Shown piece after piece: positions 1-9,276 of a stretch of 64,000 nt of DNA (position 1 is the first letter of the stretch; each line of letters starts with the position of its first letter). A model generated the notes under the pieces. That model had not been told where the DNA came from and did not search any database. It saw only the letters and a list, made by a program, of their open reading frames with translations. Position numbers and translations under genes: made by a program. The DNA comes from an uncultured bacterium (GTDB lineage Bacteria > Verrucomicrobiota > Lentisphaeria > Victivallales > Victivallaceae), in contig URVC01000004.1 in NCBI GenBank assembly GCA_900551245.1, positions 1 to 64,000 on the forward strand, given 5' to 3'.

Positions 1-174
1 GCATCCAGAACCATCATCTTTCAACTTTTTCTTTTCCTATGGGATGGCTGTGAAAAAAATTTGTAATACTATAGATGAAATCCGAGGAAATACAAACAGA
101 AATCACGCAGACGAAAATGATAAAACGCCCTCGCAAATGAGCCTCGATGCCGCATCTGTGCTCCCGGACGCCAT
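1..174. other. Left-edge intergenic region, possible divergent promoter
   Basis: No convincing gene lies here. On the minus strand a promoter-like pair, TTGTAT (95-90) and TATAGT (73-68) with a 16-base spacer, points off the left edge, and an ATG ATG pair sits at 17-12 near the window end. A leftward gene may therefore begin here, but only a few codons are visible and no good ribosome binding site precedes them. Confidence 0.3.
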
Positions 175-203
175 TTGACAAACCGCCTGTCGAATGATAT
201 ACT
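175..203 (+). promoter_or_regulatory. Sigma-70-type promoter for the AraC regulator
   Basis: TTGACA (175-180) and TATACT (198-203) are separated by 17 bases, a near-consensus promoter. Transcription would start near 210, so the TTG at 175 that opens the longest reading frame is the -35 box and not a start codon. This supports the downstream ATG at 232. Confidence 0.8.
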
Positions 204-231
204 TTCCCCGGATGCAACGAAAGGCAAGTTC

Positions 232-1071
232 ATGGAATTCTGGAGAATCGAACTGGCGGAATGTCCGCGCCTCGTGGAGTTTCCCTACAAACTTCTGCGC
301 GTCGGCTCGTTCCGCGACTGGAAACCGGCACGGGTTGGACCGTTCCGGTTCCAGAACGAACTTCAGATCAGCCTCCGTCTCGGCTCCGAGGCGGAAACGA
401 TGGAGAATTTCATCAATGACACCCGCACCACCAACCGCTTCCCGCATGTCCTGTTGAAACTGCCCGGCGACCAGTACAGCGGCGACTGCGCCAGCCCGTG
501 GGATGCCGTTACCTTCACGTACCCCGCCGACCTGTACGGAGAACTCATTCTCGCCAAGAATCTGGAGAGGATTCCATGCTGGGACTTCAAGATGACATCT
601 GAAATCGCCATCCTGTTGCGCCGGATTCGCACTCTCATGAAACATTCGCAGGAAAAGACGGTTCCGGACCGCCTGGATCTTCTGGCCTTCCAACTCTTCG
701 AGGAGCTGGTGTTCCATCGCCTTCTCGCGCAGGATACTCCGGATTACATCGAAGCGAAGATACGGAAAATCGCCTCCGAGTTTCAGCTCGACTTCATGGA
801 TGCGCTCGATCTGGAACAGGTCGCCCGCCGAAATGGGATGTCCCGCAGTACCTTCTTCCGCCACTGGAAACGCTGTTTCCAGGAGCCGCCGGCAAAATAT
901 CTGTTGAATTTGCGCCTCAAGGAATCCATCCGGATGCTGACGGAAAGCGACAGCAAAATCCACGAAATCGCCCGCGCCCTCCATTTCCGGGACTCCGCCT
1001 ATTTCTGCGCCGTCTTCAAACGACGCTACGGCATCTCCCCGATGCAATACCGGAAACAACCGTTTCTGTGA
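232..1071 (+). CDS. AraC-family transcriptional regulator
   Basis: A 279-residue protein whose last ~90 residues form the two helix-turn-helix units of the AraC/XylS family: the first around LDLEQVARRNGMSRSTFFRHW, the second ending in the family signature FKRRYGISPMQYRK. The N-terminal ~180 residues would be the ligand-sensing half; I do not recognise its ligand. The ATG at 232 has GAAAGG seven bases upstream and follows the promoter at 175-203; the longer TTG frame is rejected because its start is the -35 box. It is the first gene of an AraC / pseudopilin / polysaccharide lyase set. By analogy with AraC regulators of polysaccharide loci it probably activates the next two genes in response to a breakdown product (inference). 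Confidence 0.85.
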   Translation: MEFWRIELAECPRLVEFPYKLLRVGSFRDWKPARVGPFRFQNELQISLRLGSEAETMENFINDTRTTNRFPHVLLKLPGDQYSGDCASPWDAVTFTYPADLYGELILAKNLERIPCWDFKMTSEIAILLRRIRTLMKHSQEKTVPDRLDLLAFQLFEELVFHRLLAQDTPDYIEAKIRKIASEFQLDFMDALDLEQVARRNGMSRSTFFRHWKRCFQEPPAKYLLNLRLKESIRMLTESDSKIHEIARALHFRDSAYFCAVFKRRYGISPMQYRKQPFL

Positions 1072-1105
1072 GACAAAATCAATATTTTTTTGAGACGCTC
1101 CCATC

Positions 1106-1134
1106 TTGCGCTTTTTCTGTTTCCAAGGTATAAT
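1106..1134 (+). promoter_or_regulatory. Promoter of the pseudopilin-lyase pair
   Basis: TATAAT (1129-1134) is preceded at 17 bases by TTGCGC (1106-1111), a perfect -10 with a poor -35. A weak -35 is what one expects of a promoter that needs an activator, here perhaps the AraC protein just upstream. The surrounding 1072-1168 is AT-rich and non-coding. Confidence 0.65.
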
Positions 1135-1168
1135 AAAGAGAGAAACACAACAGAAAGGGCCCTCTTTC

Positions 1169-1969
1169 ATGGAAATGTTGATTCCAACCGGCTTCCGTGC
1201 AAACGGTGTTCCCCGATTCACTCTGATTGAACTGCTTGTGATAATCGCGATCATCGCGATTCTGATGGGGCTCCTGCTGCCGGCGCTGAACAGCGCCCGC
1301 GAACGGGGGCGCTCGATCACCTGTCTCAACAACCTGAAAACGATCGGTCTGGCCAGCAACATGTATGCAGGCGATTCGGATGATTATTTGCCGGCCAACC
1401 GCGGCAAGAGCCAGGGGGAGACCTCAAGCTACTATTACTTCAACCATCTGATCGGCCCCAATCCGGCATTTCCCGACGACCCGTGGAACGGCCGGAACAT
1501 CGTCAACGGGCACTACCTCAACGTACCCGTCCTCGCCTGCCCCTCCCAGCAGGCGCTCGGTTTCAACGCGGTGGACGGCAGTTCGAATTTCTGGACGCAG
1601 TACACCCATTACGGCATCAACACCCATTTCTTCACCTCGGAAGCCGGCGTATACCGCAAATTGACCAGCATCCGTTTCCCCTCCGCAAAGTTGATGATCT
1701 GCGACACATGGGCCATCACCGGAACCATGTTGAATGTCACCAGAGGACGTTACCGGTTCTATTTCGATGACACTACGCTGGCCGGTTACGGCTGGGTCGC
1801 CGGACGCCATGCAGGCCGTGCCGGCTTCGTTCATCCGGATGGCTCCGTCACCACCTACCAGATTACCCAACCATATGCAGCGCCCTGGGAAACACCGCTG
1901 ATCCACTATGTTTCCACCAACGACGCAAACACCAAAAAATACCACCTCTACGGAGCTCAGGAACGATGA
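1169..1969 (+). CDS. H-X9-DG pseudopilin-like protein (cassette 1)
   Basis: A 266-residue type II secretion / type IV pilin-like protein. After a 16-residue leader comes FTLIELLVIIAIIAILMGLL (F17, E21), the class III signal and hydrophobic helix of pseudopilins. Position -1 is Arg, not the usual Gly. Near the C terminus H-A-G-R-A-G-F-V-H-P-D-G fits the prepilin-associated H-X9-DG motif of proteins common in Lentisphaerae and Planctomycetes. GAAAGGG lies about nine bases before the ATG at 1169; the longer frame starts inside the -35 box. The gene overlaps the lyase by 4 bp (ATGA), suggesting translational coupling. A role in exporting, anchoring or presenting the partner enzyme is inference; no function is established for this family. 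Confidence 0.85.
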   Translation: MEMLIPTGFRANGVPRFTLIELLVIIAIIAILMGLLLPALNSARERGRSITCLNNLKTIGLASNMYAGDSDDYLPANRGKSQGETSSYYYFNHLIGPNPAFPDDPWNGRNIVNGHYLNVPVLACPSQQALGFNAVDGSSNFWTQYTHYGINTHFFTSEAGVYRKLTSIRFPSAKLMICDTWAITGTMLNVTRGRYRFYFDDTTLAGYGWVAGRHAGRAGFVHPDGSVTTYQITQPYAAPWETPLIHYVSTNDANTKKYHLYGAQER

Positions 1970-4827
1970 ACCGTCTCGCCCTTTTCCTATGTTTCATTGC
2001 CTTCACGCTCGCCGCGGGCAGCGAACCGCTCGTGCTGCTGCAAAACGGCACCTTCACCCTGCCGGTACGCGGACGGACGGAACTGCGTCAAAGCGGCGCC
2101 CCGGCCCGGCTGTGGCACCCTTCGGCGAAAAACAGCCTGTTCTTCGACTGCGCCCAGACGCCCATCGACCCCGGGGAATATTACACCTTCTCTCTGCTGG
2201 CTCGGACAGAAGGCGATGATCCGGTCAAACTCAGGATCCAATTCTCCGCCGACGACGGCACGCAGGGGCGGAAATACCTCACCATTCTGCCTGACACCGG
2301 CTGGCGCCGCTACCGGATTCGCACCGACGAGCTCCGAAAAATTCTCCACGGCAAATCCATCTGTTCCATCCGCTTTTCGGTGAATCAGTCCGGCCGCGCC
2401 CTGTTTCTGGACGATATCCGCTTTTCCCCGCGGGAACTCAGCGCGCGAATCCCCGATCTGCCGCCGGTGACGGCCTCCACCAGTTTCCCCGCTCACACCG
2501 ACGACGCCATCATCCGCGCCTGTCTGAACGCCCCGGAATACCGGAAGAAGATGGCGGCCATTGAGAAGCTGCGGCAGCGCTATGCCGCGCAATGGAATCA
2601 TCCGCGCAACCGAACCGCCGACGCCCAGGCGGAATATGATGCGATCCGTCCTGACGGCTCCATCGCGTCGCTCTCTCCGGAGAAGGTCCGCCAGCGGGAA
2701 CGGGCGGGCAAGAGCAATCGCGGAGACCATGAGGGTGTGATGCGCCAGATTCTGCCGGAGGTCTCCCGGATCGCCCGGCACTGGAAGTACGGACGCGTCG
2801 ACCGGACGCTCGAAAACAGCAAAAAACTGCTCCGGATGTTCAACTATTACCTGTCGATGGAGGCGAACCGGCTCGGGGAGCACGAACGTTGGGTCACGAC
2901 CAGTTTTTACGCGCCGGCGCTCGCGGCGAACGCCTATTTCACCTTTTTCCGCGAGATGGAAGCGGTCGAAAAAGGAACCGAACAGAATCCGGAACTGGTT
3001 CTTCTCAACCGGCTTTGCCGGGAAATCGTCGCCTATGCCTTCGTCTACCCGGACTACAACCGCCCCGGTCCGCTGCTGACTGCCCGGTGTTTTCGGTTTC
3101 ACGACGCCTGGACCGGCGGCAATTTCGGGTACCGCAACCTCTACGAAGCCGCGTTGATCTGCCGGAATCCCCGCATGATGGATCTGATCGCCGAAATCAG
3201 TCGCGACGCCCTCAGCATCACCAGCTTCCAGGCGAGGGATTCCTCCTTCTGGCGAGAGGGGCTCACCGCCGACGGCGGCGGATGGGGACATGGTGAAATT
3301 CATTATCTCTTCCGTTACCCCGCCGACGGCGTCCGCGGCATCGTCCGCAATCTGCTCCGGCTGAAGGGCACGCTCTGGGATAACGAGATTCCAGCCGCGC
3401 AATACCGTCTGCTGGTGGAATACCTGAAAACCTGTCTGTGGTTCTGTCTGGAACCGGCGAAATACGGCCCGACCCTGACCGTTCCGGACCGGGAGTGCAT
3501 GCGCTGGACGCCGGACGGCGGATTCCTCTCCATCGACGTGCTGCTCTCCATCGCACAGCCGCTGGCGGAACTCCTGCCGGCAAAGGAAACCGAGTTGCGG
3601 CACGAACTCGACACCATCCTCCGCATCTGCAAAGGCGAAGAACCGGAATACACCGGAGTCCGCTTCTGGTGGAACAACGACGACCTCGTCATTCGCCGAA
3701 AGAACTGGTTCGCCGGCGTCAACATGGTTTCAAAACGGACGATCGGCGTGGAAACCGCGGCTCTGGCCAGCATCAAAACCGATTATTTCGCCGACGGCGC
3801 CACCTGGCTTATGAAAAACGGAGCCACCTACACCGTTGCCAAAGGATTCTTTCAAACCTGGGCGGTGCCCGGCACCACGGTCCGCGCCAGAGAGATCGAG
3901 CACACCGACACCGCCTGGCGGGCCTATCGCGGCACCTCCGGATTCGCCGGGGGCGTGGCGGACGGCGCATACGGGTGCGCCGCCTTTCTCTACGGCAAAC
4001 AGCCCATTCGGACTGCACCCGATCCGGCACTGTACGGCGTGACCGCCCGGAAAAGTTACTTCGCCTTCGACGACCAGCTGCTCTGCCTCGGAGCCGATAT
4101 CCGCAACGAAAAACCGGAGCTGCCGGAACCGATCGTCACCACAGTCGACCAGACCGAATGGATAACCCCCGCCGAAATCGAAATCGACGGAGTCATCGCC
4201 CGCAAACAACCCGGAGAAACGTTCCATCTTACGGGCAAGAGCGGTGCCGTCTGGCAGAACGGAATCGGCTACCTGGTGATGCAGGGCGGCCCCATGACGG
4301 TTTCCGGCGAAACACGCCCGGAACGCTGGCTGGAATTCAACCGCAGCCGGAACAGTCGTCAGAAGAACCGCCCGAAGCAGGCGTCGATTTTCCAGATCAC
4401 CATCGACCACGGCCGCGCGCCGGCGGGGGGCAGCTACGCCTATCTCGTGGACTTCGAAGTGAAAAACCTCGCGGAACTGGAGAAGAAGTATGAGAATTCC
4501 CCGATCCGGATTCTCGCAAACAATGCGGAAGTTCAGGCGGTTTACCATCCGGAACTCAAACTGCTCTACGCAATCTTCTACCGCGCTGGAGCCAGCTTCC
4601 GGAACGGAGACGACCTCTGGCGGGCAAATACGCCGGCAATCATGATGCGGAAAGAGGATGGAGACGGCACCTGTCGCCTGCTTGCCGCCGACCCCGAACA
4701 GGACGTAAAAAAACAGGAGGCGGTGTTCACCGTCGAGCGAAGAGGAAAACGTTCGACATACACGGTTGCTCTGCCGTCCGTGCCGTACTGCGGCAGAGCC
4801 GGGGAACTTTCGTTCAAGAGTGAGTAA
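1966..4827 (+). CDS. Secreted polysaccharide lyase, family 8-like
   Basis: A 953-residue protein with a signal peptide (residues 1-17). Residues ~20-150 look like a carbohydrate-binding beta-sandwich; ~180-500 match the alpha-toroid of family 8 lyases (hyaluronate, chondroitin AC and xanthan lyases) and ~550-950 the beta-sandwich part. The presumed active site is visible: H442 and Y451, nine residues apart as in known family 8 hyaluronate lyases, within DGGGWGHGEIHYLFRYPADG, and N386 in a GGNFGYRN stretch. Such enzymes cleave uronic-acid glycosidic bonds by beta-elimination. The exact substrate cannot be read from sequence; glycosaminoglycans are the family's usual targets. Its start codon overlaps the pseudopilin stop. 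No terminator is evident between it and the convergent esterase gene at 4927. Confidence 0.75.
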   Translation: MNRLALFLCFIAFTLAAGSEPLVLLQNGTFTLPVRGRTELRQSGAPARLWHPSAKNSLFFDCAQTPIDPGEYYTFSLLARTEGDDPVKLRIQFSADDGTQGRKYLTILPDTGWRRYRIRTDELRKILHGKSICSIRFSVNQSGRALFLDDIRFSPRELSARIPDLPPVTASTSFPAHTDDAIIRACLNAPEYRKKMAAIEKLRQRYAAQWNHPRNRTADAQAEYDAIRPDGSIASLSPEKVRQRERAGKSNRGDHEGVMRQILPEVSRIARHWKYGRVDRTLENSKKLLRMFNYYLSMEANRLGEHERWVTTSFYAPALAANAYFTFFREMEAVEKGTEQNPELVLLNRLCREIVAYAFVYPDYNRPGPLLTARCFRFHDAWTGGNFGYRNLYEAALICRNPRMMDLIAEISRDALSITSFQARDSSFWREGLTADGGGWGHGEIHYLFRYPADGVRGIVRNLLRLKGTLWDNEIPAAQYRLLVEYLKTCLWFCLEPAKYGPTLTVPDRECMRWTPDGGFLSIDVLLSIAQPLAELLPAKETELRHELDTILRICKGEEPEYTGVRFWWNNDDLVIRRKNWFAGVNMVSKRTIGVETAALASIKTDYFADGATWLMKNGATYTVAKGFFQTWAVPGTTVRAREIEHTDTAWRAYRGTSGFAGGVADGAYGCAAFLYGKQPIRTAPDPALYGVTARKSYFAFDDQLLCLGADIRNEKPELPEPIVTTVDQTEWITPAEIEIDGVIARKQPGETFHLTGKSGAVWQNGIGYLVMQGGPMTVSGETRPERWLEFNRSRNSRQKNRPKQASIFQITIDHGRAPAGGSYAYLVDFEVKNLAELEKKYENSPIRILANNAEVQAVYHPELKLLYAIFYRAGASFRNGDDLWRANTPAIMMRKEDGDGTCRLLAADPEQDVKKQEAVFTVERRGKRSTYTVALPSVPYCGRAGELSFKSE

Positions 4828-4926
4828 TACGGCGATTTTGCCGACGTTCCCCGGAAATTTTGAACGCCGGCAGTGCGAAACAGATCACACCGCCGGCAGG
4901 AATCAGTCAGACATGGATACCCGGGA

Positions 4927-5571
4927 TCAGCTTCCCGGCATCAGGGCGCGACGCACCACTTTTGACGCCTCCCGGTAGGCCTCGAAGGTCCAGTGAGTCC
5001 CGTCCGGCCGGGCGTATTCCGCAGCGAGCTGCCCGGTCGAGTCGCGGAGCACCGAATGCAGATCGATGAATCCGGCAAACTCCCGCTCGAAAATCTCCCG
5101 GTTGACCCGGTTGAGCTCCACGATCTTATCCTGGTACTGGAACCGGTTCCAGGCGTCCGGACTGCGCAACGGCGCGATGCTGTTGAGCCACACCTCGATG
5201 CCGCGCTCCCGCATCAGCCCGGCAACATACTTGAGCCGGTTCACGGAGTCGTTGAACTCCCGCTCGATCCCGTTGATGCCGATGTTGATCACCACCCGCC
5301 GCGGAGCGTTCGGGAAAATGTCCTCATCCAGCCGGAAGTAGAGGCCGTTGATGTTGTCCCCGCCGATGCCGCGGTTGAGGTGCGAAAGCTCCGGAAACGC
5401 CTCCGCGGTCGGCCAGATTTCAAAGATCGAGTCCCCGTAAAAGATCGTATCGACCGGACCATGTTCCAGCGTCCGCCAGCGGACAATGTCGTGCCAGCGC
5501 TCGCGCGTTTCAAAAAAGGCGTAGATTGCATTCCGGTCCTGTTCCGAGAAAAGTTCATTTACCGGCATCAT
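4927..5571 (-). CDS. SGNH/GDSL-type hydrolase, probable carbohydrate esterase
   Basis: A 214-residue SGNH hydrolase. Block I is FYGDSIFE with nucleophile S48; block II NRGIGGDNINGL supplies the oxyanion Gly; block III is VINIGINGIE, where the usual GxND is GING; block V is DGTHW with Asp/His near 190/193. There is no signal peptide, so it probably acts inside the cell, for example deacylating imported oligosaccharides. The ATG at 5571 overlaps the stop of the upstream glycosidase by 4 bp and has GGAGG at good spacing, so the longer frame is rejected. It is the last gene of the LacI / pseudopilin / glycosidase / esterase operon. The position of the conserved Asn in block III is altered, so activity should not be taken as certain. 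Confidence 0.8.
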   Translation of the reverse strand: MMPVNELFSEQDRNAIYAFFETRERWHDIVRWRTLEHGPVDTIFYGDSIFEIWPTAEAFPELSHLNRGIGGDNINGLYFRLDEDIFPNAPRRVVINIGINGIEREFNDSVNRLKYVAGLMRERGIEVWLNSIAPLRSPDAWNRFQYQDKIVELNRVNREIFEREFAGFIDLHSVLRDSTGQLAAEYARPDGTHWTFEAYREASKVVRRALMPGS

Positions 5572-8500
5572 TTTGCCACCTCCATAATCTTTGCTTCTCC
5601 ATATGCGCCGGGATCTTTCCCGTCGGCGATTCCGCCGAACCATTCCAGCCAGTGGCGCCCCGCGCGGTCGCGGTCATTGACCAGAACACTCAGCCGCAGC
5701 CCGAGGCCGGGACGGTACCGGATGTTCAGCGTCTCCCAGGGAATTGCCACGCGATACAATAGCACACCGTCGTCAACTTTGCTATGGGAAACAATTCCCG
5801 GCACCGGAGCGGCCAATGCCATCCGGTTGAGATTCATGCTCGCCCAGACCCACGAACGGTTGTCGGCAGCGACGCCGAACTCGGCGTAGGCGGTCTCCTG
5901 AATCCCATCGTTGTTGGCCCGGAACATATCCGCCTGCGGCACACTGATCCCGATCTGCAGAGAATCGCCGTTCCAGAGCGAAGCATCATCCCCGGCGGGC
6001 AGAAATTCCCGGTCTTTAACCTCACAGCCGAGATAGAGGTATGTTTCATCGCAGGCCAGACGGAGCTTCCCGGCCGGACGATCCACCTCGCCCTTGAGCG
6101 CATGGCGGCTGAAAGTCCCGGTCTCCAGCGCATAGGTTCCGGCGGCCGGCCACTCTTCGACCGGAAGCGACACCGCATCGCGGCAGTAAGGAATCCGGAC
6201 CGGCAGCGGGTTGCCCGGCAGCGCCACCCGGAAGGGATTTCCGGCCGCCGGCGTGAGCTGCGCTTCATATCGGGTCGGCCGGGCGACAACCGCCGCCTGC
6301 GGAAGCGCGAGCACCGTCCGCTCTCCCACCCGGGCGGAACCGGAACCGATCACCTTGCCATCCTCGGCGACAATCTCCACCTTCGCCTGACGTTCCTTCG
6401 GATCGTTGGCACGCAACACGAAGGAGAGGGCCGGCATGCCGTCCTTTTCGGCCGGTTTCACCTTGGCCACAGTCAGCTTCGGCAGGATCTCCAGCGTCTT
6501 CTGCCAGATGTAACGGGTGGAACCTTTCTGTTTCAGCATGAGAAAGAGATCGCACTCACCCGGCGCGGCTTCTGGAGAAACGGCAAGGCGCACCGTCCAG
6601 TCACGCCCGCTGCCGGAAAGCTGCGCTTTTCCCGCCCGGAACGGCTGAAGCTGCAGTTTCGCACCGGCGGCAAGATGCTCCGGCAGCTGAATCTTCACCG
6701 TCAACGCTCCGCCGGGCACCGCGGCCAGCTTCTCCGGCGTGAAAACCGCATCGAACCGGCCGGCGGCAAACTGGTCGAGCGTACCGCCGAAAATGTAGGA
6801 GGGGCCTTCCCCGAGTTCCAGACGGAGAATACCGTCCGGACATTTTACGCGGGAACGGCGGCCGCATACCTCCACAATTTCCGCCTCGGGAGCCTGAAGC
6901 GCCAGCTGCATCTGCACCGGCTCCGGCACGAGCGAATAGGCCACCAGCATCGGCTTGCCCCCTTTTTCAAAGAGCCAGACCCGCATGGTCTTGCCGACGT
7001 TGAGTTCACGCAGCAGTTTCGCGTCATAGAGCATCCGAGACGCGGTCGCCCAGGCGGCGAAGGAGGGTTTCGGCTGGTAGACTTTGCTGCCCGGCGCCTG
7101 TTTGCGGATCAGGGCGAAATCCAGCTCGCGCTGTGACGTTGCCTCGTTCCAGAGGCCGATGTGCCAGACGCACGCCTTGAGGTTGGTGATCGTGAAGTTG
7201 AGGAGCATCACACGGGCGAGATAGGCGGCCTGCTGATACTCGGTCACCTCCCCGCCCGGCTTGGCGGAGTAACCGATTTCGCTGATGTACATCGGCACCG
7301 GATGCCCGGCGATGGCGGAGAGTTCGCGGTTGAGCCGGTTCAGCGTCTCAACGTATCCGGCCAGATCAGGATTCTGCGCGCCGGGAATATAAGGGTGAAG
7401 CATGACTCCGTCGATCAGCCGGTCCACGCCGTGGTTCCGGTAGTAACCGAGGTACTGGTTGTACTGATTGGCGTTCATCGGGTTGATGCAGATACCGGCA
7501 ATCGCCGCCTGGGGGTCGATTTTGCGCACGATCCGGCTTTCGAACCGGATGATGTCCATCACGTCCTCCATGGTGCCGTGAAAGTTTTCACCAACCATCG
7601 GTTCATTCTGCGTCTCCCAGACCTGCACCAGTCCTTTGCGGGAGAGGATCTCCTTTTCCAGTTTCTTTTCCAGCTCCGGCCACTCCTCCGCTTTGACCGG
7701 CACCATCTTTTTGAAGGGATTCAAGATGTTCATGCACCGGATGATGTTGATCGGCTCGCGGGCGGCGATCTTCTCCGGCGTCGGCTCCGCCGCCTGAAAA
7801 TCCTTCTTCTGGAAGATGGTGAAAAAGAGCTGGCGGTCCCACTTCGCGCCGCCGAGCCGCCGGAGTTCCGGATTCAACCCGCCCCATACGCCGAAGGCCG
7901 GCTGGGGAGTCGAATAGTAATCCTCCGGGAGAGGTGTGGTGACCGCAAAGGTGGCAGTGGCCTGCTTGACGCGTTTGCCCTCTTCGATCACCTCGGCAGT
8001 GACGGCGTAATAACCGGGCTCGGAGATCTCGATCGAGAGTTTCGGCCTGCCCGGCTGTGATTCGGCGGAAAAAAGTTCCCGGCCGAGTGCATCGCACCCG
8101 CGGACCTTCAACGTTCCCGTTCCGGCTCCGTGTGAAATCTGCAGCGGGAAACCCTTTTCAAAGATCCGGATGTCGCCGGGAAACTGAAAACTTATTCCGT
8201 TATTTTTTTTTTGAACCGCAGGTGCGGTTTCAATCTGCAGGTTGTCGAGGGAAATGGAGCCGGGATTCGCCCCCGGTTTCACGTGCCAGTAGAACATCAG
8301 GTTTTCCACCTTCGTTCCCCGCCAGTCCTCCGGCAGCGGCCCGATCTCATATTCGAAGGTCTTGTACTCCTTCTCCACCGGAACCGGTTCGGCGAACCGC
8401 TTCTGTTCCCCTTTCGGCGAGAAGTAGGCCAGCGGCGTTTTTCCCCGCATCAAAATGCCGAGCTTGAGCTGCGGACCGTTCTCCGGCGTGGAACTTTTCG

Positions 8501-9233
8501 CATCAAAACGGAGCGTGTAAACCTCGCCCGGCTTCATCGGAATCCCCTGCGCGAGATCGACGGTCTTGTCTGCCGGAGTGATTTTCAGGCTTTTGCGCCC
8601 GTGGCTGGCGTCACCGGCAACCACTTCCGCACATTTGCGGCGATTGACCCAGTACTGCGCCAGCCCCTGCTCAAACGAACCGTTCTTCAAAATTGAGGTT
8701 GCCGAGGTTTTCGCCGCCGCCTTGAGTTCGACGGAAAGGTTGTCGAGATTGACCTTGCCGCCCTCCTTGCCGGTGACGTTGAAATAGACCATCAGTTTTT
8801 TGACCGGATTGCTGCCGACCGTTTCAGGGAACGGGCCGAGTTCGATGTGGAAACGCTGAAACTCCTCCGTGAGCGGAAACGTTTTTTTGAGCTCCGGATC
8901 GCTGAAAAACTGCAACGGTTTATTTCCCTGCAGCATGATCTGCAGCCGAAGTTCAGCATCGTTGCCCCGGGCGTCGAAACTGATCTTGTAATACTGGTTC
9001 GCTTCGAAATTGATCCCCTGCACGACGCTGACCGTCTTGCCCGGAACGACCCGGATGCCGAGACTCTGCTTCCCGTCGGACGCTTCCCCGGGCTCCACCC
9101 GCGCGGCGGAGGCGTTGTTGATCCAGTATCCGCTGGTTCCCTGTTCGAACGAGGGGTTGCTGAATGCAGGCGCGGCTTGAAGCGCCGCACAGGCGAACAT
9201 CGCGCCGCCGGTCAGTAAGAGAGAACTCTTCAT
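5568..9233 (-). CDS. Large secreted glycoside hydrolase (clan GH-A-like) with three binding modules
   Basis: A 1221-residue protein with signal peptide MKSSLLLTGGAMFACAALQA. Two tandem carbohydrate-binding modules of the CBM4/9 superfamily follow, each opening with an N-x-SFEQG motif (about 25-165 and 180-335). A TIM-barrel region at ~440-770 carries WETQNEP (E544) and YISEIGYS (E652), the acid/base and nucleophile pair expected of clan GH-A retaining glycosidases, 108 residues apart. The last ~210 residues resemble the CBM9-like domain often found at the end of such enzymes. I cannot assign a numbered family or substrate. It is the third gene of the LacI operon, 43 bp after the pseudopilin, and its stop overlaps the esterase start. 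Confidence 0.75.
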   Translation of the reverse strand: MKSSLLLTGGAMFACAALQAAPAFSNPSFEQGTSGYWINNASAARVEPGEASDGKQSLGIRVVPGKTVSVVQGINFEANQYYKISFDARGNDAELRLQIMLQGNKPLQFFSDPELKKTFPLTEEFQRFHIELGPFPETVGSNPVKKLMVYFNVTGKEGGKVNLDNLSVELKAAAKTSATSILKNGSFEQGLAQYWVNRRKCAEVVAGDASHGRKSLKITPADKTVDLAQGIPMKPGEVYTLRFDAKSSTPENGPQLKLGILMRGKTPLAYFSPKGEQKRFAEPVPVEKEYKTFEYEIGPLPEDWRGTKVENLMFYWHVKPGANPGSISLDNLQIETAPAVQKKNNGISFQFPGDIRIFEKGFPLQISHGAGTGTLKVRGCDALGRELFSAESQPGRPKLSIEISEPGYYAVTAEVIEEGKRVKQATATFAVTTPLPEDYYSTPQPAFGVWGGLNPELRRLGGAKWDRQLFFTIFQKKDFQAAEPTPEKIAAREPINIIRCMNILNPFKKMVPVKAEEWPELEKKLEKEILSRKGLVQVWETQNEPMVGENFHGTMEDVMDIIRFESRIVRKIDPQAAIAGICINPMNANQYNQYLGYYRNHGVDRLIDGVMLHPYIPGAQNPDLAGYVETLNRLNRELSAIAGHPVPMYISEIGYSAKPGGEVTEYQQAAYLARVMLLNFTITNLKACVWHIGLWNEATSQRELDFALIRKQAPGSKVYQPKPSFAAWATASRMLYDAKLLRELNVGKTMRVWLFEKGGKPMLVAYSLVPEPVQMQLALQAPEAEIVEVCGRRSRVKCPDGILRLELGEGPSYIFGGTLDQFAAGRFDAVFTPEKLAAVPGGALTVKIQLPEHLAAGAKLQLQPFRAGKAQLSGSGRDWTVRLAVSPEAAPGECDLFLMLKQKGSTRYIWQKTLEILPKLTVAKVKPAEKDGMPALSFVLRANDPKERQAKVEIVAEDGKVIGSGSARVGERTVLALPQAAVVARPTRYEAQLTPAAGNPFRVALPGNPLPVRIPYCRDAVSLPVEEWPAAGTYALETGTFSRHALKGEVDRPAGKLRLACDETYLYLGCEVKDREFLPAGDDASLWNGDSLQIGISVPQADMFRANNDGIQETAYAEFGVAADNRSWVWASMNLNRMALAAPVPGIVSHSKVDDGVLLYRVAIPWETLNIRYRPGLGLRLSVLVNDRDRAGRHWLEWFGGIADGKDPGAYGEAKIMEVAK

Positions 9234-9276
9234 CTTCTGCTTCCTTTCTTATTTCATCCTTTGGAAATCAACACTT

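Noticed and set aside
1987..3603. A 538-codon minus-strand frame opposite the family 8 lyase
   Set aside because: Antisense shadow; the plus-strand frame has a signal peptide and active-site residues.
4864..4901. Repeated CGCCGGCAG in the gap between the lyase and esterase genes, considered as a terminator
   Set aside because: The copies are direct repeats with only a short GCCGGC palindrome and no T-run; not a convincing hairpin.
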